A stretch of 16,208 nucleotides of DNA from Ectocarpus siliculosus. Lineage: Eukaryota; Sar; Phaeophyceae; Ectocarpales; Ectocarpaceae. The position numbers and the translations under genes were made by a program. Below are positions 8,370 to 16,208 of the stretch, in pieces. Under the pieces are notes generated by a model that saw only the letters and a list, made by a program, of their open reading frames with translations, had not been told where the DNA came from and searched no databases. The stretch is taken from NCBI GenBank assembly GCA_000310025.1, contig FN648973.1, forward strand, positions 1-16,208. Direction: 5' to 3'. Every line of letters begins with the position of its first letter. The first letter of the stretch is position 1.

Positions 8370-11300
8370 CTCTGGAAGTTGCACGACCACGGCAAGAGCG
8401 TCAAGCGTTAGCGAATGGATGGACACAGAAGTGCTCATGATTCATGCTGTGAAGGTTATCAGCTGTAAACCGAACCACGCAACCCAACACGCATCGACCC
8501 ATGTCATGTAAGCCTGGGGATGCCCGACATCGATCACCCTTCAACGAAACGGAGAATACGAGCCCTCCAGAAAACCATCATGAGACACACCTGCGATCTT
8601 GCGCTCTTTCTCGCCAATCGGCTGTACTCCGTCGACCATGAACTTTGTCTTTGCCTGCAGCAGTCCGCACGCGAGGTAAAGGAGTGGCTGTTCGACAACA
8701 CCTTAATTCTGACTATGCGTTTCAAACCAACAACAGCACACCGCACAGAGGAAAACGAAGGCGCGCACTTCGACAGGCGAAACTCTATATTAGAGGGCTC
8801 GGGACTGGTGGATTATTTGGAGGGGTAGATGGGAGCTTCGATTTTGGAGCCACTAAGCAGAGTTTGTGCACCTCTCGACCACGACCTTTTACTTTGACTG
8901 CAGCAACAATCAGACGGGGCAAAGGGTGGCTGTTCGAACACACCACAAATATCACCACGCGTACATATGGAAAGAGAAGGAAGGAGGCGGCTCTAACCCA
9001 ATTTACCAACGGCCCGACGCACTGGGAATCCCAGGCAAGCGATTCTGCAGGGTAGACTCTAGAGGGCTAGCGAGGGATGAATTGTGTGGAGGGATGGATA
9101 CAGCCTTCGTTTTTGAAACCGCTGAACAGTGCTCGTCCACCCGTGGGCAAAGTCAATGATTGGCAAACCGAAAACCGAACGCCGAATTACTTACCCCAAG
9201 TGCTCTCAGAAAGGTGGAGATACCGATGCAATGATCAAGAGAAGGAAAGAGGTTGGTGTACTCAACCTCCGGCTGCTAAATCATCTGATCATAAATGCAC
9301 TCACCGCCGCGTATGCATGCAACCCGTCCACCTGGGTAGCGTAGAGGGTTGAAGTGTCACCGTCCACGAAATCCCCCGCACCAAACCAATCTGGCAAGCA
9401 TGCGCCCTTTCCATTCCTGGCCCCGCGCGCAACCACCAGCACTTCCCGCAAGTACTTTTCGGCGTCACCAGTGCTGACTGCGTCCACGCTCTCAGCGGTG
9501 GTCCCGACAGGCAATACTCCGTGGGAAGGCCTTCGCAGGGTCCACCCGGTAGCCCCTAACTCCAGCATGCCTGGTTCATCTTCGGCGATGTTTCGGAGCC
9601 AGACGTACGTGAAGACGAGGACCTCGAACAAGGAGAGCACCCGAATTCCTGCCTCCCGGAGAGCTGCCACAGCTCTCGTGGCCGCCAAGTTAACGGCCTT
9701 CGGTACTGGCCCCTGTGTTTCGGCTGACGCGTGCAGAAGGTCGTAGACGTTTACTTGGCTCTGCACACGATCGCCCACGGCAGCAGCCTTGAGGGCATAC
9801 ACGTCGACTTTGCTGTCTCTCTTAGGTGGTACAGGTAGAGAAACTTGCGGTGCTTCGACGGTGGTACTTGCGCTGTTGCTGCCGAGGTGCGCCAACGCCG
9901 GCAAGAAGACGCGTGGTGTGATTGCGGGCTCGCCGTCCTCGGTGTCATTTGCGGCAGCGTTGCTGTGCCCGCTGCCCCCCCCCCCGACCCCATCGTCGCC
10001 AAGCCGAGTGGGTCTCCCGCGGTTTTGAAGGACCCCCGGGCGGTGTTTTTCCATGTGCGCCACCGCTTTGCATCCGGCATCGTACACCCCAAGAACCGGC
10101 GTTTGCTGTCATGTTGGCAAAGGGCAGGCAACACGGAAAACGGCAAAGGCGGAAGTTAAACCAAACCGACAAACACATCGCCTACGAGTCAGGGACAGAG
10201 TGCGGTTTGGACGTTTGTCCGATCCAAGCGTAGGCGGGTGCACGTTACCTAACAACGTACTCCTCAAACACCAAGCAGAGTAGAAGCAACGGCGACAGGT
10301 AGTTACTTTAGTGACAAGTATGTCATGCTCTCCGTCGTTCCTTTACTCCCTCGCAAGAAGTCCTGCTATTTGAACCTTCTTTGTGAGCGTTGGCGCTTGC
10401 CAGCTAGAGTGTTTTCTATTTCGCGCGTGGTCATCGTGACGTTGTCATTACTCCAGGAAATGTTTCAAGTCAGGTTAACGTCAATCAAGCCATCCACCTA
10501 CATTTTCGCCACACGTAGTAGGTCCACGTGTTCATGTTTTGGATACTTTCGAGCGGGGGGGGGGTGTACTCAAAATCGTGCATGCCGTAGTCGTTAGACC
10601 ATTGACCTCGCATCCCTACACAGCCAGGACGGAGCGCGCCGGGTTCTCACCGGACCAGGCTCTCACATCACCAAGCGCGAAGCGCCGTGAGGTATTCGGC
10701 GAGTCACATGAAGGGTGCGCTGCATCCTGCTAGGGGTGTTCGGCATCTTGTGCTTACTTCCGTGCGTCCGGATGACAGCTGCGTATGACTTAATTTATTT
10801 CTGGTGCTTTCACTTCCAGAGACAGCTGTAAGCACGGTGTAACTGCCTCGAGGGTGTTTGACCAATTTAACACAACGTGTTGCGATTAGCCCCTTTGCGC
10901 GGAGTGAGAGTTCTCAACCCCGCACAACATAACTCTGCTCGACCACCATTCATGGTTACCGCAAAAAAAACAAAGGCAACAAAAAAGCGGTAACCTGGTT
11001 GCCGAGCTTACGAAGTGATGGGCTTGTTTTTCAACGTCGTTGTCACGCGACGAAAACACAACCCCGATGGCAAACACCGGGGGGGGGGTATACTTTCGAG
11101 GGTTCCAATTCCTCTAACACCATGCGCGCCTCGCTGGGGGACCTAGGTTTGCGTCCGGGTACCCCAATGCGCGAGCTAGGATCTACTCTTGCGAACATCC
11201 GAGTCATGACCACAAAACGGACACGTAGCACGTTTGGACCACCTAACCCGCTCAAAGTGTGTGTGAAACGAATACACTAGTAGCACACGATGGCCCCCCC

Positions 11301-14300
11301 ATATGCGGCTTGCGTAAAGTGGGCTCTACACACCACGAAAGCAAATTGTAAACAAGTATTGTTTTCGGCCCTTCGCCGGGGGCGCGAAGGGCAACCTAGG
11401 TGTGCGGGATAACTGTTTTCAGGTACCATAGTAGTGATGATAAATTCGTACCTTCGTGGGTCGCACATTATTCCTACATCGGCATTGCTCTCGTGCTTTA
11501 TGCAGTTACGCTCTCCAACACGAGATCCTTTGGCCCAGTCATGTAACAACCACGGCTCCTTCGTGCCCTAGAGGACTCAAACCTACATCGCACTGAGCAT
11601 CATATATGAACTGAACGTTTGATGTCTCTCTCGGCAAGGCAAGGCAACGTACATGCCGGCATGTGATTCCAACTGAACAGTCCCGCTGAACACAACGGAG
11701 AGGCATCGCCCACAGAAACGTCCTCTCACCTGGCAAGCCCCTACGCAATCGCTCATGTCCACCGCACTCTCCGCAGTAAGCAGCACCTTGTGGATAACCA
11801 TGACCTTGTTCGGCGTGAAGACGCCCATCACCCCTTCTGAAACGCCACGTTCTCGGCTCACGAAATGCTTCGAGCAAGACCCGCGGTTGGGGTTGCCATC
11901 TGATTCCCAAAATGAGTGCAGCTGCTGCAGGATCGACACCATCGGCTCCTTGGTCGAGAACCTCCAAGCAAAAAAGAAAAAATGGCACACGACGCAATAG
12001 AGCATAAGAGGAATACAGCCATACTGCGATGGCCGGACAACACGCGTCGTTCAACAGCCGCCTACTAACTGACGCACGCCAATAAATGGTTGATGGTTCC
12101 GAACAACATCAACAGCGTCTCAACTCGTTGGACTTGTACGGGCAAATTTCTGATCTCTGGTTTAGAATGTACACAAAGGGCAAGGGGTACTGTTTGTGAG
12201 GAATATAACTCGTAAGCACATGAGGGCATGCTCTCCACATGTACATCGAAAAACTGGATAGCTAGCCCACGAAACGATCCAGGCATTTTTCAGGCAATTT
12301 CCAGGGTCAACCTCTACGCGTTGGAGGGAGAGTGGGTTGCTTCCCAGACCAAACACATTCGGCTGCTGTTCTGCTACACAACTCCTCGCTCGACACCCGA
12401 AAGCCAAAAATAAACGGCTTGAAATAGAGGGGAGGCGGAGGTAGGGTGGTGAACAAAGAGAACCAAAGGAGGCAGCCGTATACAGGCGTGTCCGGGGACA
12501 CAAGACCCCCGACCCGCCACATGAAAAACGAAAAACGTTTCATGCCAAAGCAGGCGATCAAATCTGCGCCCATGCATACACGGTCGTGCGTTCAGTTGTT
12601 CTTGAAGGCACACACCCACACGTAGCTGAGCCCGCAGACCACAACCACTTTATCACTCTAATTCTCTATGCCGTGACTCTGCACTCACTTTGAAACGCCT
12701 CCATCGGGCCAGCAGGCCTTCATGTGGCCTTTCAGGGTCGCCACCTTCATGCCGGACAAGTCACCGATCGCCTTCCCCTCCAGCCTCTCGACAAGGAGAG
12801 CGCCATTGCCTTGCTCAACGAAGGCGGTGTTGTTGCTTCCCTGCAACACCCCACGCTGTGTCTTGTGGAAGATCTCCGACAGTCGGATGTCTGGCGACAC
12901 CCACGCTGGCGCGTTTCCAACCGTCTCCCCGGCCCCGACCACAAACTGTACCCTTGTGCCGCCGAACCAGGCCGGCGATACCATGCTCAACTGCAGAAGA
13001 TTCATGACGAGGTCAGTGTTGATGTCTTGCTCGGGTCTCGACGCGATCACCTGCCCCAGAGTCACGAAGTTGCAGGCGATCTTCATGCAGGCGTCGAAAG
13101 TGAGGATCGGCGGAAATTTCCCCCACATCCAGCACCGAAACTCGAAAGTGTGGTCGATGAGGGCCAGGAACGCCAAGAAAATGTTGTTGAGCACGTTGAG
13201 CAAGTTGGTGCCGTTTGCGAGCCTGGACGTGGAGGTCATGCACGAAGAAAAAATCGTCGGCAAAATGCGGTTGTTTGGCACTACACACATCCTGTTCAAA
13301 ATTCAACAAGAAAATAAGCCTGCACGAAGCCCCCCCCTCGATGCAATATCAACACATTTTTCGACAACAACGAACCGCTTCGCATGCTAGCAGAGTAGGG
13401 TGGGCACTACGGATTTTTTTCCTAATATTGAAGATTCGCAGGGAAAATGGTGCAATGGGTGGTGCCTAGAATTCGGGAAACAGAAAAGATCTTCAGAACG
13501 CCAGCTTACAAGGAGACCGAATTCGAAAACAGGATCGATTATTATCTGAGTTTGTGCGAAATGAGGAGCCCGGGTAGTTTCGGTATCCAATGCGACGATG
13601 CCATATTTTTCGCTGCGAGACACGCCTAGCTAAACAGTGATTGGTGAGAAGGATGGCTATAATAGGTGGGTCTTGACGGACACATTTATATAGCAACGTG
13701 GAACATTACATTTACTTTTTGCTGAGATCCGGGTTCGCCTTGATCCAGACCAGGTCACCCGCCAAAGGTTCTAAGAACGTCTCGAAGAAGGGGCTCATAG
13801 TCGTACCCCTGGTGAACGCCTCCAGGCATCTGTACAGGATAGACAGCTCCACCAGGTAGCGGTTGTTGTAATTGAACAAACCAGTCTCCCGCCAGTTGTC
13901 ACTGGCCAATCCGTGGATGCCGCACGTCTCACACTCGTTTGTGTGCACGTTCACTTTCGACATGCCTGGCCCCTGCAACAAGACACACATAGCATATTGT
14001 TAGCAGACCGATATATCGTACTCGGCGGGTAAATCTCGCATGATCACCAGCGGTTTCGTTCAGGATGGCAACTCCAGGATTTTGGGGAAGGTCGGGCGAT
14101 TGCCACCGATTCCCCCCTCTTTAATGAGCATTCGAGAGAGTGTGCACGGCCTGTCGACACCCACAAACAACACGTGGGGGTGCCCACGCTATTTTCTCTG
14201 ATTTCTGCTGCCATCAAACATGGTACTCGACCGCCGGCGCCAACAGCATGAATGCTGCCACAAGCACCACCACAACAAGAGAAACAACTCAAAGGCAGCC

Positions 14301-16208
14301 AGGACAGTGCAGGCGCAGGACAAATTTGTAGCCTGCCCAGGAGTGGATGAGGGTGGGGGATTCTAAAATGTTTGCCTCCGGCACACACACTGTCGACTTC
14401 ACTTGCATCCACAAGGCGAGCCGCATGCTGAGCAGGGTACTGCCACAAGTTCCCACAGAGATGCTGCACTCACCTCTGTCAACCGAGTTGCAACCACGGT
14501 ATGCTGATTCTCCGTAGGGAAGTCACGACCACACCCTGAACACGTCTTCTGAGATGTAGTGTAAGTGATGCTGGCGTTTGCGTTCGTGGTGGCACCACGA
14601 CGTCCCAGGCCGAAAGGGAGATTCTCCGGGAACTTGTAGACCGACATGGTGTTCAGGCAGTTTGCCAAGCCCTTGCGATACGCCGGTGCATCCTTGTCGA
14701 GCATTTTCTGCGCCGTGCGCGGCGTTCCGTCTGGAATTCTACCTCCATCCACGTCTACCTGCCCGACACCCAACCCTTCATCTCGCATACCCTCCTCTTG
14801 CCAAAGCGCCAGGGCGACCACCAACGTGTGAAGACACTTTCGGTTCTTCTGCTCGTACTCGCTACAGGGTCCCCCCCGGTTTGCCTGTGCCGGGTACATG
14901 TGCGATGTATGCATATGGCATTGGTGCAAACGTATTTTGCGGAGGGATATTAGATTGGACAAGGTATCAAACGGCGGTACCTTGAGAATAGCGCAATCGA
15001 CGGTGCTTACCCCACACACAATGTGAGCACAATGTCGTACCCCCCCCCCCCCTCATTTCGGCAAAAAGCTGTCAAAACGTTGTCGTACCCCCGGGGGTGC
15101 TCGTTTTTCTAGACCCCCCCCCCTTTCTAGACCCCCCCCCCCTTAAAATCTACCCCCGGGGTAAGTACACGCTCCGCCATTATTGTGAATTCCCCCCGTT
15201 TTTTTTCGGACGATCTTTAACGAGCATTTCACCATCACAACGCATCAGTGCTGACGCACCCAGAGGACATACAGTGTTTGGACGGTACCCGTCATCCGTC
15301 GAACGCTTGCTCGCGTATTTTCTCCATTGCGGGAACACAGAGTGTGTGAATGAGAGTCTTTTTTTCTGTTCTCTCCAGGGGTGATCCACCCCCGGCGTAT
15401 TCACGTGGAAAAATAACCCTTACCCACCTTTGTGTCTACCCTCGAGGGAGCACAATTTAAGAGGCTAAGTTCATCCGGTACGGCACCGTCGACTACGGTA
15501 GCACAAATATTGTGGATCATTTTTCCGGCACATACGAAAACCCAAGACGGCAGGATATATCGTTGGAATGGTCTACCACTTGACTGCCAATACACGGTAG
15601 CGAACGCACTCCTCTGGAGCCATCAACCCGGTGTAACAGAACTCAAAGTGCGACCACGCAATTCTCCTGAAAACCTCACTTTTCGGCCTCAAACTTCGAG
15701 ACATTCAATATGTGAGACATCCAAGGCCGATAATAACACAAACCACTAGTCGGCTGGCGTGGCATTTAAGCCACACACAGCGCAATACACAGCGACGTAT
15801 TCCATATTCGTTCCGTGCTTCAAGAACTATCGCAAGCTTCCCAGTCGCAAATACCCTCACCTTGCACACCAAGCCCCGGGCAGCAGTGATCCTCCTCGAC
15901 GCACCCTTGCCCTTGCCCTTGCCCTTGCCGTCACCCTTGTCGTACTTCACATGGGCCCAGTCCAGTTCGCAAGTTCTACTCCGCCTCTCGCTCACGGCGT
16001 ATCCCCACTCGCCTAGTTGGACGACTGGGTGCACGCCGATGTCTTTTGCTTCCGCCACCATCCCCAACAACAACGTTTCTTCGACTTCCGACAAGAACGC
16101 TTTAGCTCGGGCTTGCGAGATACCCGCGGTCAAACCCGCGTACGGACATCCGTTGATGCCGTTGAAAAAGATAGGCGTCGCGTCCACCACCGTGTTCTTG
16201 TCAAGCGC
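7758..16208 (-). CDS. KDZ-like DDE transposase (or derived gene), multi-exon, 5' partial
   Basis: Seven exons, 5' to 3' on the minus strand: 16208-15861, 14884-14474, 13972-13716, 13291-12689, 11961-11730, 10105-9305, 8369-7758. All six junctions are GT...AG and all phases match (0,0,2,2,0,0), giving 1087 residues from the window edge to a TGA at 7758-7760. Visible motifs: a C-x2-C...C-x2-C cluster (residues 231, 234, 267, 270); FDACMK (Asp 405); GVFTP, then AES, then VYDAGC (Asp 626); YDCVWH (Asp 926); HEKNH-x3-C; and N-x3-EQ-x2-S (Glu 989). This order resembles my recollection of KDZ transposases, which use an RNase H fold to cut and join DNA in the nucleus. The start lies beyond the window. 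Two YD motifs make the second catalytic Asp ambiguous, and the last junction is the weakest. It could be a live transposon, a decayed copy or a domesticated gene. Confidence 0.6.
8370..9304 (-). other. Intron F-G (if the two exons belong together)
   Basis: 935 bases, GTGAGT...CCAGAG. Much of it is a degenerate tandem repeat (about 8618-9170). If exon G starts its own gene, this is intergenic and the ATG at 8438-8436 would be its start. Confidence 0.4.
8618..9170. repeat. Degenerate tandem repeat, period about 240-265 bp
   Basis: Related blocks recur: the 'gtggctgttcga..acacc' block at about 8683 and 8925; 'agagggct' followed by 'gga(g)ggg(t/a)agatgg/tgg' at about 8792 and 9061; and 'gagcttcgattttggagcc' against 'cagccttcgtttttgaaacc' at about 8832 and 9101. 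A weaker third copy seems to start near 9124. Copies are diverged and contain indels. Confidence 0.45.
9305..10105 (-). CDS. KDZ-like gene, exon F (VYDAGC motif and long linker)
   Basis: 801 bases, 267 codons, phase 0 at both ends. The acceptor is ACATGACAG/CAA and the donor GCGGCG/GTGAGT. It opens QTPVLGVYDAGCKAVAHMEKH, whose Asp 626 (codon 10081-10079) is a candidate second catalytic acid. A Gly/Ser/Asn-rich low-complexity stretch follows (about residues 640-665). After it comes a well-formed, Ala/Val-rich segment with SLFEVLVFTYVWLRNIAEDE and a C-terminal part with LPDWFGAGDFVDGD. Unspliced, the frame stops at 9281-9283. The roughly 260 residues after VYDAGC are longer than I would expect before the next conserved block, so an insertion or a gene boundary here is possible. 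Confidence 0.6.
10954..10995. repeat. Hairpin, 9-bp perfect stem with A-rich loop
   Basis: ggttaccgc and gcggtaacc flank a 24-base loop that is almost all A. It is intronic. Confidence 0.6.
11368..11392. repeat. Hairpin, 9-bp GC-rich perfect stem
   Basis: gcccttcgc and gcgaagggc flank a seven-base G/C loop. It would be stable in the intron RNA of the large gene. Confidence 0.6.
11730..11961 (-). CDS. KDZ-like gene, exon E (GVFTP...AES block)
   Basis: 232 bases (1 + 77 codons). The acceptor TTTTTTGCTTGGAG/G follows a T-rich tract. The donor CCAG/GTGAGA is phase 0. The leading G completes an AAG codon with the last two bases of exon D. It encodes FSTKEPMVSILQQLHSFW, then RGVSEGVMGVFTPNKV, a hydrophobic strand, and LLTAESAVD. 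In the DDE transposases I associate with KDZ, a 'GVF...P hydrophobic...ES' block directly precedes the YD motif, which here opens exon F. Confidence 0.6.
11962..12688 (-). other. Intron D-E
   Basis: 727 bases, GTGAGT...TTGGAG, with a T-rich tract before the acceptor on the sense strand. Open frames inside (for example 12307-12573) have no motif and no splice continuity. Confidence 0.5.
12689..13291 (-). CDS. KDZ-like gene, exon D (first putative catalytic Asp)
   Basis: 603 bases (1 + 200 codons + 2). The acceptor is TTTTGAACAG/G and the donor TCAAA/GTGAGT, with a TGA in frame at the donor, so splicing is required to go on. It encodes a hydrophobic region (NLLNVLNNIFLAFLALID), then WMWGKFPPILTFDACMKIAC, where Asp 405 (codon 13095-13093) sits at the end of a hydrophobic strand as the first acid of an RNase H fold would. 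VRFVVGAG-like and ALLVERLEGK segments follow, then KGHMKACWPDGGVS. Two opposite-strand frames are open here too; they lack splice continuity. Confidence 0.6.
13292..13715 (-). other. Intron C-D
   Basis: 424 bases, GTAAAT...AACAG, A/T-richer than the exons. No convincing feature inside. Confidence 0.5.
13716..13972 (-). CDS. KDZ-like gene, exon C (second half of Cys cluster)
   Basis: 257 bases. The acceptor TTGTTGCAG/GGG is strong and phase 0. The exon ends AGC AAA AA before GTAAAT, leaving two bases that pair with the single leading G of exon D to make a Lys codon. The frame hits TAA directly at this junction, so splicing is needed to continue. It encodes VHTNECETCGIHG (second Cys pair, codons 13933-13931 and 13924-13922), then NWRETGLFNYNNRYLVELS and an aromatic, acidic stretch ending LVWIKANPDLSK. 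If it is not spliced, this would be a terminal exon with the stop at 13712-13714. Confidence 0.6.
13973..14473 (-). other. Intron B-C
   Basis: 501 bases, GTGAGT...TTGCAG. I see no further structure in it. A minus-strand open frame across its left part (14044-14469) lacks splice support. Confidence 0.5.
14474..14884 (-). CDS. KDZ-like gene, exon B (first half of Cys cluster)
   Basis: 137 codons, phase 0 at both ends. The acceptor reads CCGGCACAG and the donor GAG/GTGAGT. The segment starts ANRGGPCSEYEQKNRK, contains LHTLVVALALW, and has a polar middle. Near its end is KTCSGCGRDF, with Cys codons at 14542-14540 and 14533-14531. These look like the first knuckle of a zinc-binding cluster completed by CETCG in exon C. 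KDZ transposases often carry extra cysteine clusters near the N-terminus, which fits. The opposite strand is also open over much of this stretch; the minus strand is preferred because of its splice sites and continuity with flanking exons. Confidence 0.6.
14885..15860 (-). other. Intron A-B with C/G homopolymer tracts
   Basis: 976 bases between donor GTGAGG and acceptor CACAG. Its middle holds four long C or G runs (15040-15157). A stretch at 15584-15432 is open on the minus strand with a possible phase-0 acceptor (TTGGCAG) and donor (ACAAAG/GTGGGT). It could be a skipped or extra exon of about 51 codons, but its acceptor context is weak and it was not included. Confidence 0.45.
15040..15161. 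repeat. Cluster of long C tracts (G tracts on the sense strand)
   Basis: C runs at 15040-15052 (13), 15088-15092 (5), 15114-15123 (10), 15132-15142 (11) and 15153-15157 (5). Two of them follow a repeated tctaga. On the transcribed (minus) strand these are G runs within one intron. Confidence 0.85.
15861..16208 (-). CDS. KDZ-like gene, exon A (cut by window edge)
   Basis: Open from the right edge for 116 codons, ending TGC AAG before the donor GTGAGG (intron bases 15860-15855), phase 0. The product is not recognised by itself. It has a hydrophobic stretch beginning PIFFNGINGCPYAGLTAG, an acidic helix-like segment, the sequence VVQLGEWGYAVSERR, and a Gly-Lys dipeptide run (GKGKGKGKG) followed by basic residues. 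The run is encoded by a hexanucleotide repeat at 15904-15927. A basic, flexible stretch could contact nucleic acid, but that is inference. The frame would stay open past the donor to 15705, so the donor choice rests on splice consensus and on phase agreement with exon B. Confidence 0.55.
15904..15927. repeat. Hexanucleotide microsatellite, four cccttg units, coding
   Basis: On the minus strand it encodes the Gly-Lys run of exon A. Slippage would change the run by whole dipeptides and keep the frame. Confidence 0.85.

Larger units (their letters stand above)
10106..11729 (-). other. Intron E-F, the longest
   Basis: 1624 bases, GTGAGA...GACAG. It contains two G10 runs (10555-10564 and 11079-11088), each next to the 11-mer atactttcgag, plus two small perfect hairpins (10954-10995 and 11368-11392). 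No coding segment was recognised. Confidence 0.5.

Noticed and set aside
9354-10159. + strand open frames opposite exon F
   Set aside because: Shadows of a GC-rich exon; no start context and no recognisable domain.
12722-13390. Two long + strand open frames opposite exon D
   Set aside because: They mirror a codon-biased minus-strand exon with C/G third positions, lack motifs, and break where the minus strand has matched splice sites.

Overview
The window reads as nuclear DNA of a eukaryote. Coding segments are short (about 170-800 bases), sit in different frames, and are bounded by GT...AG junctions, mostly GTGAGN donors. Introns run from about 420 to 1620 bases. Roughly half-GC composition, C/G-rich third codon positions, long introns and long apparent 3' UTRs fit a stramenopile alga, brown-alga-like. 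That placement is inference from gene architecture, not from a marker gene.

Region by region: (1) 1-1100 is T/G-rich on the + strand with no convincing exon, perhaps the 3' UTR or intron of a + strand gene lying to the left. (2) 1725-2108 (+) holds a decayed fragment resembling the end of a Merlin/ISXO2-type DDE transposase. (3) 4443-3135 (-) holds two exons of a trypsin-fold peptidase. The His and Asp motifs are visible and a Cys occupies the nucleophile position. The last exon carries an apparent one-base frameshift, and the 5' exon(s) were not found. (4) 4636-4899 is a 264-bp double-foldback, MITE-like element just upstream of that peptidase exon. (5) 4900-7757 is non-coding as far as I can see, with small hairpins, a 15-bp duplication and a 21-bp triplicate repeat. 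Its left part is intergenic and its right part is probably the 3' UTR of the large gene. (6) 16208-7758 (-) is one large multi-exon gene, cut by the right edge. Seven exons join with matching phases at all six junctions into about 1087 residues.

The large gene's product resembles the Kyakuja-Dileera-Zisupton (KDZ) class of DDE transposases. Seen are a FDACMK motif, a GVFTP...ES...VYDAGC block, and a last-exon block with YD, then HEKNH-x3-C, then N-x3-EQ-x2-S. A split four-Cys cluster lies upstream. Whether it is a live transposon, a decayed copy or a domesticated gene cannot be decided here, because the 5' end and any left/right termini are not visible. The large gene and the peptidase gene are both on the minus strand and show no functional link. 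The shared theme is mobile DNA: a KDZ-like transposase, a Merlin-like remnant and a foldback element within 16 kb.
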